DNA of 64,000 nucleotides from Platynereis dumerilii (taxonomy: Eukaryota > Annelida > Polychaeta > Phyllodocida > Nereididae), in assembly GCA_026936325.1 (NCBI GenBank), contig JAPTHN010000001.1:136935138-136999137 (forward strand). Reading direction: 5' to 3'. The position numbers and the translations under genes were made by a program. Below the pieces are notes generated by a model that was given only the letters and a program-made list of their open reading frames with translations, searched no databases and had not been told where the DNA came from. Positions 1 through 12,970 of this stretch are shown piece by piece; within the stretch, counting starts at the first letter, position 1, and the number at the start of each line of letters is the position of its first letter.

Positions 1-59
1 TCCGATAATGCATACATGAACACGACAAATACTCAAGTTACATGTAATGATTTGGTGAG

Positions 60-235
60 GCGTTAGCTCAGTTTTTAGTACTCTGGGATTCAATAACTCG
101 GTCCCAAGTTTAATTCCAGCTCAACCCGTAGGTCATCTGGATCCATGCTGGACAGCAGGGTCAATCATCCTTTGCCTCATCGTTGTGTTCTCCTCCTGTC
201 CTAATTAGCCAACTGAGGTACTGTTACATCCATAC
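60..235 (+). repeat. Diverged copy of tRNA-derived SINE family 1
   Basis: The stretch with 'gtcaatcatcctttgcctca' and then 'cctgtcctaattagcc' matches the body of better preserved copies at 56702 and 63300. The tRNA-like head is much more diverged than in those copies. Short GATA-type microsatellite DNA follows it. Confidence 0.55.
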
Positions 236-492
236 ATAGATAGATGAAAATAGACAGACAGAAGAATGGATAGATATAGATAGACAGAAATGATAGCTGA
301 GATTAAATGGAAAGAGAAGTCTTCAGAACAAGTCACATTTTGTCCGAATGACATGCCGAACCATCGCAGTTCAGGTAATAGTATTTTAGGTTTTTAAAAA
401 ATTTATGAAGTGCGGTATTTAGTTCTTCATAACCATTTCAACGGAAGTTTCTAAAAAAGGTCGCAACATAATTTGATGCATCTGTATAACCG

Positions 493-740
493 AAGACCTT
501 TGTTCGAACATTTGTATTTTACTCGAACAGCAAGCTGAGGCATCCTGTCCTATTGCTAAAGCCAGCAAGATTCCTGAATGTTGGTGCATTTTGCAATCAA
601 CAATATGTTAAAATTATAACCTCTCTCCGTATCTTCAAGGACCTTTGTTTGAACATCTGTATTTTACTTGAACAACAAGTCGAGGCATCCTGTCCTATTG
701 CTAAAGCCAAAAGGATTCCTGAATGTTGCTGCTTTAGCTT
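493..740. repeat. Tandem duplication, about 148-bp period
   Basis: The block beginning 'gacctttgttcgaacattt' near 495 returns as 'gacctttgtttgaacatct' near 641. Both continue through 'ggcatcctgtcctattgcta' to 'gattcctgaatgttg'. Scattered differences show that the duplication is not recent. Confidence 0.75.
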
Positions 741-2570
741 GCTTTGCAAACTAAGAGAGACCCAACCATTTGGAAGACAGATGATTCAGGCTATTCTGCT
801 TGCTCTCTGGGTCCCTGGGTGCAATTCGCAAAAGAGACAAGACCCAAAAAGAGATCCAACGTTTCTATCGCCCAACAATAGCCTCCCGGAGCTTGCACTT
901 TCTTTTCCTTGTAACACATCAGACAGAACCAGCCAACAATGAGGTGACCCAAGTTAATGGAACATGCAGGTCTCCCATCAATGTTGCACTGCAGACTTGA
1001 CAGTCAGAGCTTGGGAGAGAAAAGTACTGCAGAAAAGCCATGGCTACACTGATGGGAAATAGTCAACTGTGGCAGTAGGTGCTACAGTCGATTACCATGA
1101 CTTCCCAGGGTTATCAGTATAAGGACTATGAGGTTCTACTGTGTGTATAATGCCCTGAGCTTCTGCAATTGCTCTTTCATGTTCTTGCATTTGGAATGAA
1201 GCTGATTGTACAACCTGATTAGAAACCTACTAATTATAAATGCAACCTTGTGTGAGAATTAATTATAGATTTTTCTTAGAATATTCAGGAATTTTATACT
1301 GGCACAGCAATATAAAAGAAAACTTCTTGATATGACACATAATTGTTAGGAAATTTCTCAATTCATGTACCAGAGCTGCATAGAATTTGGCAACCTTGGA
1401 GCCAAGGCAAATGGCTTACAATGAGAAGGCTTTCTAATGGCTGTGCAGACCAAGCTAAAGTAGCCTTTCATTGGCAGCCAGTTGGCTAATGTAATTAGGA
1501 TTAACACTTCAATTAGTACATGAACAGAAGGGTCATTGGCTTAAGAGGTGATGATGCTGTTCAAAATTTGCATTAGAGTAAACTACATTACTAGCAACTG
1601 TGTGTAATTGTGTAGCACATGGTGTGGGCCCTGGGACAGCTCTGAAGTAGCCATCCTAGCACCAAGATTGAAGTCTCGTATCATGAGAGACCCCTGTCAC
1701 AGACCTCAGCCTGAGTGACCGCTTGGGGACCAGCTTGACCACCTCGGGTGACCAGTGGTGACCACGGAGGCTTAGTTGGTCGCCTGCGAAGAGCGATAGC
1801 CAGGCGGAATGGACAGGGAGCGGCGTCTGCAATTTACACTGGCCAAGCACTTGAGTTGGCCGTCACATCGATTTGCCCTTTCAAAGACTTGTGTCCTAAT
1901 GGCAGCTTTCCTGCAATGCAATCAATAAACATGTGCAGGCCAGCTTGCCACCCTTGCTTCTGCTTATAGGTGGGATTCCCATGCATTGCTCAGCCAAATC
2001 TCTGCGTGAATCACAGTCGCGCCAGGCGAAATCCCTCCCATTAGTTGGGTACATGAAGCACTCACATGGTTATCAATTTAAGAACAATCATATTCTCTTG
2101 ACCATCCACAGACCAGTGGTCACCTCAGCTTTTAGCATGGCCACTTCTATTATGAGCTGTTAAGCAGGGATGAAAAATGGCCAGGAGCAGATGGGCGGAT
2201 CAATGCATGGCAAAGGGGGTGAACCAGGGTCCTTGCCTATGCCCCATTACTAAATATATGGCATGACTGATGCAGGGCCCTCTCATCTAGATGAAGATGG
2301 AGGCATCCCTTAAGCTCGGGGGAAGCGTCCTGTCCAGCTCACTGGTCACGGGCTGGTCACTCGCTCCCAGGGGCTTTTATTCCGGTGCCCAACTTGCCAG
2401 TCTGTCTCATAACGCTGATTGAATGTCTCTTTGGAGGGACCCATGGGGCTTAATGCCCTTCGCCGTTTCCTGATCGCACTGACCTATACGCTGAAGGACA
2501 TCAATCAGGACCTTATGGTTGCCAGAACACCAGCTCGATTGCACTGAGGAGTCAGTGAGGACCTTATTAG

Positions 2571-2615
2571 CATGACGGACGTCACGCGCGCTCGTACGTT
2601 GTGACGCAAGTCATG
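2571..2615. promoter_or_regulatory. Inverted repeat with CRE-like core
   Basis: 'catgacggacgtcac' and 'gtgacgcaagtcatg' face each other across a CpG-rich 15-bp spacer. The left arm contains the palindrome TGACGTCA in the variant form GACGTCAC, a CREB/ATF-like word. No gene start is visible beside it, so regulatory function is only a guess. Confidence 0.2.
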
Positions 2616-5600
2616 CGGACATGTCTGAGGAAGCGGGCTAATGGAAAGGCAGCGACTCTGATTGACCCGCTTGGGGCTCTGATTGACTGCCGCATGTTAT
2701 TGCCATGTTTGGCACAGATGCGGACCACCCCCTTCAGATGCCAGTTGCCTTTTTCTCTTCCAGCCCCTCCGCTGCTCTCTAGAGTGTGATAAACCCTATT
2801 CATTCACAACGCTCACCACGTTTGGCATGGCTCTATTGCCTGTAATCATTATGAATTTGTATCAACTTCATCAGTGCAGAGGGAGGGTCCGGAAGGCTTT
2901 GTCAAATCTTGCTAGAGCTCCAGGGCTTGGGCACACAAGCAGCACTGCTTTAGGGGGTATGGAACTGTGCATGCAGTATTTAATACGGCAATACTGAAGC
3001 CTTTTTAGACAGCCGAGGGGTTGCGACACCGTTCGTGCAGTGAATGTTCCACATCTCGGATTAAACTTCACATCACTTTTTGTGTTTGCCACCGGGCACA
3101 CCAGAACCTCGTGTTCATCATCACTCACATTTGAGGGGTGACTAAGCCTGGCACATGACGCTCCCCTGTCATACTCCTTGCCAACCGTCTAAGTACCGCT
3201 GTCTAGCCATCTATTCTGGATGGGTTGCGTCATCAATCAATGTTTGCGGGCTCTGATCAAACAGTGCTGGGCTGATTAATCACAGATGTGAGCTGATTAA
3301 AGCTCCTATAACATCAAGCCCTCTCAGATGACTGCTGGTGATGTGTGTTCCTGGCAGCAGCAGCAACAACAACTCCCAGTCAATTGGCTAACACACAGGC
3401 TCTGATAGACAACTGATAAGGTGACATTTTATTGATTTTGCGGGTTGACATTGCTCCGCTCTTGCCTCCAGTGTTTCTGAAGTCACCTTTCTATGTTGTC
3501 CTTGCCGCTGTCTCCTGAACAAAGACCTGTCTATAGTGTCTATGGACACAGCTACCATGTCAATATGGATGGCTCTGGCCTTTGGGTGATGGTATTGGAT
3601 GGTGGTGATGACATTGGATGTGTTTGTTGCATGCAGGGCCTCTCCCCCCAACACCTGGTCAATAGGTTTGGTGTTGCTTGATAGGAAGGTGTTACCAATG
3701 GCAGCCAGCCAAGCCAAGGTCCTCAATAATTCATTTAGGGTCTGCTTAGCCGAGGCGCCAGTCATGCAGGATAACTCCCCTTATTGTCTACCTCCTGTCC
3801 CATTAGGATTGATGGGCTGTTACCACGGCAACCTTTCGCCTTTTCGCTTTGTCCTTTCGTTCTCCCGAGTCGTAATAAATGTACAAACACACGTTTCTAA
3901 GAAACAAGCGCAAGACAAAAATCAGGCAAAAGACTGAACCGATAAGGTCAAAATCAGATGCAATATTGTGTTTGTTCCATCTTCTCAAATTGCCCACTGT
4001 GTTAACAGCTTTGACCTTGCTGTTTTGTCCTTTCTTTCACATTGCTTTGTCCTGCTAAATAGGCTCTGGTGCCTTTAAGAAAGAAGCCTACACAATCTGC
4101 ATATAGAAATGGCAGAGTACAATATATATTGGTTCCTCCACGATAAAAGACTGAACGTGGCCATTCCCAAGTGTTTACCACAAACAAAGAGCACCACAAT
4201 GTATTCATAGAACTGCTATTTTCTATATAGCCTTTTCTGACAACTGCCATTGTCCAATCTACATTTATACACTTATACTGTATTCCTCATGACAGCAAGT
4301 TATGAATATCGTTTACAATAATCACTGCGATGAACATCTCATAAGAACAAAGCTAACACGCCTTGCATACTTCAAGAAAATTATAACCTTTCTTTCATGT
4401 TGATACTGCATGGAAGAGGCAAACAGTATTTAATGTCCCTGTCTCCGAACAATTTTTGTAGTGCCGGTTCAATCTGCGACTCCGTATGAACTTACCAAAG
4501 ATACAGCTTTTGTAACACAAGTTGTGATTGCCAAAGAAGTAGGAAAACATACAAGTATTGGAACTATGTAGTGTCACAAAGATGTTACTGAGAAATAGAG
4601 GACAAAGGACAATAAGATGGTATATGCGGACAACTGTCCACCTCACATCTCAAACCTTGTTCTGCCAGATATTGGTTTGTCTCTTGCCCACAAAACTTTC
4701 AGTAAAGGGAGGGAAACGCCTTTTTATTGCTTGCTGCAATTTGTAAAAAAAAAGATGCAGTTCCAAAGTATTCTGAATCTGAGTCACGAAATTGAGCAAT
4801 TCCTCCCTCTTTTACCCATGCTGAAAAAAGATTGATGCAATATTAAACTCCTCTTGGAATCCCCAGCATCTTCAGGCATTTTGGATTAAGAGGAGCCATT
4901 CATACTAACTCTTTAAATTTTAAGTAAAAAAAAGAAAATTGATATTGAGACACTTGAGGAAAGAATTAATCCGACTTCATTTCTCCCTGTTTTATACTGA
5001 GGACATGCTATGCAGCATTTTACTTCCAACCGAAATGATTTTCTTTTTAAAACCTTATGGTTATGAGAAACATGCATGTTTATGGGTTTTTTGGATGCAG
5101 AAGTTCATCTTTAGACACTTTGGGAAGAGTTTTTTTTTTTAATGAAGTCTTTCAAGACATCTTAACCAAAAAGACAGACAATCCTTCTTATTGAACTGAG
5201 TACGAGAACGTTCTGATTGTAAACTTTAAATAATAACACCATGTGATAAATGTTATAACGTAGTATTGTGTGTGATAAACAGATATCAAAAATTAAAGAT
5301 ATTTTAATTTTTCATATTCCATTATTTGAACCTGACCAGAAAAACAAAGACAGAGCAAACAGCCAAGATGATGTCTATAGATCTACTGGTGTTCTGAAAT
5401 TTCACTATTAAACTTCCAAGTTCCAGATTATCAAAATGGTAACTGCAACTACCTAATTGCTAACTACAGTTTTGTAAAAGCTTTTATCAACTGGTAATCC
5501 AGTTTTTATTTTGGCAGACAAAGAACGCAATATTAAAATATTAATTAATTCTTGGCATCTTTTCAAATTTGAGATTAAGCAGCCATCTTAACTTTTAGTC

Positions 5601-7956
5601 TCTTCTTTTACAAAAATCTGTTGTTGCCACAATCATGTCTTAAGACATTCTCACAAAATGCCTTTGTTTAGCCTCATTTTTCTATAGCTTCTAATATTTG
5701 CCTTTTAAAATGTGGAGTAGAGTCAGACAGACTCTTAATGGAAGCCTCTGCTTCTGTATATTTTGGAAATATTAATCCAGCCATTATCCTGGAAATCCTC
5801 AAGGTAACACAAGATGGAGTTCCATTGTTAGAGGAATATTCTTAATCAACTGAAGTTTGTCATGTAACAGCTTAAGAATTCTGTCTTACACCAACATAGA
5901 ATGGATGTAAGGTAGCTTATGAATACTATTATATAACTTTGACAGATAATGCATCATATTCAAGAGTCAGGACCGCATCCTCCTATACTATATTTTTGTT
6001 GTTTGCCCACATCTTCTTTTTTTATGCAAATCGCCAATTCTCCATGGATCTTGACATGCTATACATCAATCTTCATGTTTTCAAAACCTCTACAGATTTT
6101 TTTCTTTACAGAACTGTCTGTTACCTCTAACAACCTATCCACACATGAATGCTATCCACATATCTCTATTCACGTGGCTGCAGTAGTGGTAGTGCATTGT
6201 TCTCCCTGGCCTCCAAATATGGAGCCACCAATAAATGCAGCAGAGTTTCAAACTATTGAACATTGCTGTCAAGCAGAACAGCTTATTCAAATTTACTTGA
6301 TTAAATGCATAACATATCATTTACAATCCATCATTTCATTTCTTTTGCTTTATAGAAGTTTGCAATGCCATTTCTACACACTTTTAAATAAAACATACAC
6401 GTCAAATCACAAAACCTTCCCTGCACATTTTTCCTTTCTGCCATGGACAGCCACGGGGGGGGGGGGGGAGGGTTGTTACTCCTTTCCGTAACATTTCCTA
6501 CTTTCCCCTATCTCATTTCAGAGCATTTGCCCTCATTTTCCATTTCCTCTGAAATATATGTCTATGTCTCATGGGATGTTCTATATAATATATTATGTGA
6601 TGGTTTTATAAAGAGGAGTCGAAATATTATGATGGCTTTTGCAAAAAACTTATCTGTACGAGATAGAGAAGTCTCATAGACACTAATAAGGTTACTAATG
6701 AAAGTGAATGTTCAAATTTCTTCAGAGAAGTCTGTCGCTTTGACCAAAATCTGAGATTATTACTGACTCATGATAAAAGAGCTTTGAAAAATAACCAAGA
6801 ATTTTGCTTGAATGCGGCGTAAGGGAATAGGCCAAACACCACAAGAAATTTGGTTAGATATAAGAAAGCGAGCAACTGGAGATATCTACAGAAAGGTCTA
6901 TTGGCTATAAGGAGTAATATGCTGACAATATGTAGAGCTCCTCGTCATGGACAACTCCCTGCAGCCAACAATTGGGGTTGGTTGGGGTGGAGCTGTCTAA
7001 ATGAAGGCAAGCAAGAAAGTTGGGGGCTGGGAGTGCAGAAAGCCAGATCTGGTCTGCAGAGAAATTGTTCAGCAGGATCTGCATGTCTCATAAGAAGTTC
7101 TATTTCCTACATAGGAGACCCCAGGCTCAGGCAATCAATGGAGGCCTATCACCAACCCACTGATGTGGCTGTAGGGACACGTTTTTAATCTTTTTTTCAG
7201 GCTCGTGTGCCTAGTAATTAGATTTGTGACATGCTGTTGTGAGACATTGAACAGTCCTTTGACCAGGGAGGGTAGCAGTGTGTGTAGCACAAATGCAGTC
7301 AAGAGCTGTGTGCCAGCCTGCCAGGCAGTGCCAGCCTTTCCATTGGCTTGCTGTGTACAAGGGGTGAAAATCTTCAGATCTCACCATCTGATGCATGCAG
7401 CATCAGGCACAGCACCAAGTCCCCAATGTAGCAGCACACCCCCAGAACAGAAGCACCACCAACCCCATAGCAAAAGCAGCAGCATCACCAGCAGCAGCAG
7501 CAACTAAACCCTCCAGAGGACCATGAGTCACAAACGGTCAACAATTCAACCCTTTTCACCCCATTCGGCTCTATAACTCTATCCCCGTGTGTCAATTCAA
7601 GTCAGCCAGAGCGCACTGTCGCGCAGCCCGAGCGTCATCCTGCACATCACCGCAATGTCAATAGAACCTGATTAGGCAACCAAAAAAGCAAAATGAGAAA
7701 AAAAAGAGGCAGTTTACTTGCCCCCACTTCCTATTTGTTCGCCCTTAAATTGGGGGTGAAATGCAGTCGAACGGAACGTGATGTAAATGATGTAAAACGA
7801 GGCGAAACGAAAGGTCTGACCCACCCCCTGGAATCACGCCTTTTGCGGTATTTCCAGAGCTGCTTTATTGATTGAATAATTGCCAATGATTGATTTTGCC
7901 CTAATTCTAATAATTTCATCTAATCATTGTCCAATGTTTGTCTTTTTTGTTTGCAG

Positions 7957-8003
7957 ATCTCCATTGCTGCCACAGCAGAGGTCTGATTGCTCTGAAAGCA
8001 CAG
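7957..8003 (+). other. Isolated exon-like segment
   Basis: A pyrimidine tract ending 'ttgcag' precedes it and 'caggtgggt' follows it, so the 47 bases have good exon borders. One frame reads SPLLPQQRSDCSEST. In that frame it ends in phase 1, which would fit the exon at 13133, but there is no independent support for joining them across 5 kb. Confidence 0.2.
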
Positions 8004-9145
8004 GTGGGTTTTGCTGTTTTGTCCATTTATTGATTACTATCCAAATAGAGGTACCCATAGAGTGCTGCCAAACTATTGCTATAGTGTTGTGTTGTGACAG
8101 TGTGCTGTCTACACTGCTTGTCAAAAGTGTTTGTTCACTTGCATCCACATATTTTTCAACTTTAACAATCTATCTTTTGGAATAATTTTAATTGTCCAAT
8201 CTTAATATTCAGTAAGTATTCATACAAGAAATAACATCTTTATTTTTATGCGGTACTATGAAAAAGGCTTTGTGACCAATTACCATGCTAATACATACAA
8301 TTAAATTCAGAATGTAAAAAAATGGGTTAAATCTCACTGACATTTGGTAGTTGGTATATTTTGCACCTAATCATGTTTTAAGTGTTTTCAACTGTTTTGA
8401 CTAATAGGTAGTACCGAATACCCATTGATAGTTGCCATGGTTTTGTGAGTATGCTGCTATAGAAGCAATGACTGAAGCATTGCTGTCCATAGTCCTGGGT
8501 CCATAGACTCCATACTATGGAACATTGCTTTCTATAGATGCCAGTGATTGACGTTTATGACCTAGGGGCGTTGGCAATGTCCATGGACCACACCAAACGT
8601 GTTAGCACTCATGCAAAGTTTATGGACAGTAAAAACATTCCACTCAGTCCATTAATCAAACTGATAAATCCTGCTGCTTCATTTGCTAATTCCTCACGTT
8701 ACTCTGAGTGGAAATAATGAGCAAATATGGAAATGAGGCAACATTTATACCACATTTGTGCCCTGGTATTTGCACATACATCAATTCTGATTGTTGACTT
8801 TAAGCAGCCTGGCTCATATGCATGTAGATCTGCACTGCATGTTGTTATAAACTACATAGATCAGGAGGATCACCAGTTTTGGATATAAAACAGCACTTCA
8901 GCTTGCCATACTCCTGGTGTTTGGAATATAAATAGGCTCATACCAGGTTTGTTCTAAGGCAAGTAATCATAGAAGTATACAAGTCGTAGAACACCCACTC
9001 TCGAGACTCCAACTATTTGCAATTTTTTTAACGGAGTATCACTTTTTTAATTAGAGATTTTTTTAGGTTTTAATATAATGAGCTTGTTACTGTGCATAGA
9101 CTGTTGGTCTATTGTATTAATAAAACCAATATTAAAGGAAAAGTA

Positions 9146-9350
9146 CAATGAATAGCAATACTCCTTGTTTTAGACCATTCAGAGCTTACTGCACCACCGG
9201 GCACTGCCTAAATAATAGTTATATATACATGTTGATTCCCTTATGGCTTCCTGGCACATCATACAATATCTGAAAGAATAGTAGGAGGAATAGTAATACT
9301 CCTTGTTTTAGACCTTTCAGAGGTTTCTACACCACTGAACATTACCACCA
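9146..9350. repeat. Direct repeat, about 140-bp spacing
   Basis: 'aatactccttgttttagacc' occurs near 9158 and again near 9296. In each case a similar stretch about an accessible 'cagag..tctacaccac' region follows, so a segment of roughly 65 bp has been duplicated and has diverged. Confidence 0.65.
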
Positions 9351-10006
9351 GTTTCCATTGAGGCAAAGACCTTCTGAAGATGTGAGGTTTATTCTCAAGG
9401 CTTAATCTCACCTCAGGCAGCTACAACAGTTCCAGCTGAGCATCACACAACCTCCTATCCTTTTATGTGTCTCCTGCAACTAAAAGCTGCTTTGTCTTAT
9501 GTAGTTATTTATTAATGGACAGCTAATGCACTGCTCCATTCAGAGAGCATTCAGAGAACATTGATGAACAGATAAGTTTGCTTCAGCTGTTCAGTAAGCG
9601 ATTAGAACTAAATGTACCCGATACACCTGATAACTGATAGAGATTTGCCTCAAATTGGCAACCAGCCACAACATTATTTTGGCAGACTATTTTGATTCTC
9701 GAAGGTGTGATAAATCTACAGTGAAACAAGCAAGTGCAGATTTCCAAATCAGCTGCTACCATTGTCAGATAATGCCTCAGTTATCACAACTAATAACCCC
9801 TTCATTACAAGTAAGATTCTGATTTCCCAATAATACCTATTATGTATTAAAAATTGAAACTATCTCTTCTTTTTTACAATTTCATTGTATGTATTAAGTA
9901 CAAAAAAGAAAAATATATATATTGTGAAATCCAGTCGGTACGATTTAGAGAACGTCCAACATATCCGACTCCTACTGTATCCTTCTGTTTGTCAGTTCCT
10001 CTATCA

Positions 10007-10078
10007 AGCTATCTATCTATCTATCTATCTAATCTATCTAATCTATCTATCTATATATCTATCTAACTGTCTCTCTAT
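10007..10078. repeat. CTAT tetranucleotide microsatellite
   Basis: Repeated CTAT units, interrupted by CTAAT, run over about 70 bp. It may be the tail of a lost SINE 2 copy, because that family ends in the same repeat at 15310 and 55235. Confidence 0.85.
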
Positions 10079-12970
10079 TTAGAAGCCGACACCCAATCTA
10101 CCACCCTCCACCTTATCTTATGGTATCCAAATATCTATATCCATTCATCTGCCACACTATTTCCTGTTGCGAGTACTATTATTACTCCAACAGCATAACA
10201 TTGCCATAACAGCCCAGTATGGAACCTATTATGGTTCTTTTGTGCAGCCAGATCCAGCTCCAGATCTATGCTCTGCTTCCCCCTGTCAAGCTTTGCCAAC
10301 CATAGATGCCTTGGGGCTGACCCTTCAACAGTAGCCATTGTCCATCCTGCTTTGGAGGCATCCTTCTTGATTACTGGACACTTGGATCAATATGTCAAGC
10401 AATTAGCACCTAGCCCCCTTTCCTCATCTCTCAAAGGCATTGGGCATAGAAGCATCAGCTATCCAGCAGCTATCCAGAAGCCCCCATTCAATTCAAGCCA
10501 AAGGTAGTTTGCTGAGTTTGAAGGGCCTGTCATTTTCCCCTCTTGACCTCATGCTCACATTGCTCAGCCTGTCAGTTGCTGACCACTGTGCAAAGCCATT
10601 TCTTCCACATAAACTGCAAAGCCATTTCTGGTTTAGCCAAAGCATCACCAAAGCCGCTTCCGCAATAGCGAAGATCCCAAATCCGTTTCTGCAATAACCG
10701 GAGCTACACTCAAGCCATTTCCAAAAGCCAGAAATACACTGAAGCTATTTTGTCACTGAAATATCTTGAATTTGTAACAATACTAAAGTCATTTCTGCTT
10801 CTGCTGAAGTGATACTAAAGTTGCTTCTGCAACTGCAAACTTAGTATTTACTAAAAGGTCATACTTGCAATATCCAGAGCTACATGAGCTACACATCTAT
10901 TTTTACTTAATGTTTGAAATCATTTCATCATCTACCAAGATGTTAGAGCCACTTTACAATAGCTGAAGCTTTCCTTCTGAAGTCATTTCAACCAATCCAT
11001 ACAACTGCACCATCATTACCAAACCATTTCCTGGATACTATGAAGTCTTATGAAGCCCTTTATATTCAGTTGTTTGTCATTTAGACTATTTCAGCACTTG
11101 CAAATGACAGGATGCTGGTAACAAATACTTCAAACCTACTTCTGGTAACTGAAGCAATCTCTGTCATTGCTATCCATTTCAACAATAATAATGAAGCAAT
11201 TCGTTCTTGGCATACCATTCCTGCATAACAAAACCATTTCTAGAACTGCAGAGGCATGTCTGCAATGCTGAATTGTTGAAGAATAAAAACCTTCATGTCA
11301 TTCCTGCAAAGGCTGACATTAGTAAACTCAAGTGCCAAGACTGCTGTTGTATTCTGTGCTCACACATTTCTGAAGGTTTTCATTTGATGACACTCCAAAA
11401 CAGCAAGAAATACAGCTTTAGAAATTGTTGTATACACAACACACATTATAAGAGGACTCAAACATTCATGGCATGTCTCAAAAGGTCCAATGGATGTTCC
11501 ATGGATGGCCTATGGATTTTGGCACAAGTTCAATCTCTTTTACCATCTCCTAGCCATCCTGTGCCAGTTCTTGCTTCTCTTTCTATCTCTCTATCTATCT
11601 CTATGTCTTTCTGTCTTTCCTTTCTTGGTATCTCTCCATCCTGCCAGAAATCCATAATGTCCTTCCTTCTGCCATCAGTTAGTGGAAATGAAGTTAGGCA
11701 CACCCACCCTATGTGACCTGTTCCTTTACATCTCCCTGACATCACTTAAAACCAGCCGCACTGATGCACTACGTTCAGCTTCAATTATGGTCATATTTTA
11801 ACACTTACAACTTGCAAACAACCCATTGCCGGAATGTGATTTAAGTTACGAAAAGGGAAATTACGTAGCTTTGTTAAAAGTTACAACTGGCATCAACAAA
11901 TTACAAATGTGCAGTTTACATAACCAAATTATGTGGCTGGTGTTGGTGACAGTTACAGCCACCATCACAGATACATAACTGAGTTGTGAAAAGGAAATCA
12001 TGCTAGAAAAATTGTAGTATACAGAGTACAGAATCTTAGCAAACAAACTGTAGAGAAGAAGTATAGACTGCATAAGAAGTATACAATGTCCCTTATCTAG
12101 TAACAATTGCATTTCTAAAGGAGCTGAGGATTTGGAATTGTGTTGGAACTGCTTATGAGGATTTGGAATTGTGTTGAACCGCTTAAAAATTGTCAAATGT
12201 AAAATACACACAACCAAGACAGAGAAATCATCAATACAAGGCACAAGCACTCCACTTCACTTATTGATATACAGTGGCATTTGATATTCTGGAGTACATT
12301 CATGAAATTCATAATCAATGTAAATTTGGTGAACACATTAGCAATTCGACTGCATATTCGCAGCACGGAATCAGCCGGAGCTCTAGGCATTTTTAATTCT
12401 CATTAATACCAAGTGATTCGTGACCTTGGTGGGCATAGCAACTGCAATATGTTAAGAGTCTCCAGAGAATACATAGCAGCTGCACCATGTTGCTATGGGA
12501 ATTATGAATCCCAAAAGAAAAAGACCAAAGGGATGGCACAAGCCGGAGACTGTTGATCAGCCGGAGGGTGAGAGTGGTCTTGGAGGTCTTTTCTGATTCT
12601 TTTTGAAGTCCTTTGAGAGCTTTGGAGAGCTCACCCAGTGCCATGCAGTGTCTCAGATAGTGTCTCACATAGTGTCTCACGCAGTGTCTTCCTTGACCTG
12701 GTGTTCTCCGCCCTCCGCCCTGCCACGGAGGTTGTTCTGAAGCTGCTCTGAAGCTGCACCACGGACCGAGGTTGATTGCAAAGTTCTTTACAAGACGTTT
12801 GTAAGAAGACGGTCGAAAGACCAAGAGGTCCTCGCGGCCAAAAGGTCCTCATGAGGTCCTCGGGTAATCAGGGAGGACAGATCGATGGCCAAACAATGCC
12901 GTGCCCAGGGCTGTTTGTGCGCGAGATCAGGCCGCGGCATCCTGACTGATGTCTTGTCTAGATAGCCACC

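Larger units (their letters stand above)
246..7956. other. Gene-free stretch
   Basis: No reading frame here has domain content or convincing splice borders. Open frames are short, on both strands and of low complexity. Visible items are a tandem duplication near 493-740, a palindromic CRE-like site at 2571-2615 and a run of about 14 G near 6455. It may be intergenic DNA or introns of a gene whose other exons I cannot see. Confidence 0.5.
8004..12970. other. Gene-free stretch with simple and decayed repeats
   Basis: No coding region is supported. Contents include a duplicated segment near 9146 and 9285 ('actccttgttttagacc'), a CTAT microsatellite at 10007-10078, a degenerate series of the word 'aaagccatttctgcaa' between about 10590 and 11240, a 36-bp duplication ('gaggatttggaattgtgttg') near 12125, and a short series of 'agtgtctcac' near 12645-12690. 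Positions 12690-12960 are more CpG-rich than their surroundings and could be a promoter for the next gene. Confidence 0.5.

Noticed and set aside
5949-6491. 180-codon frame
   Set aside because: No domain, biased composition, ends in a G run and overlaps other open frames; nothing suggests translation.
12393-12824. Minus-strand frame of 143 codons
   Set aside because: Overlapped by several equally long frames in a GC-richer patch; no recognisable protein sequence.
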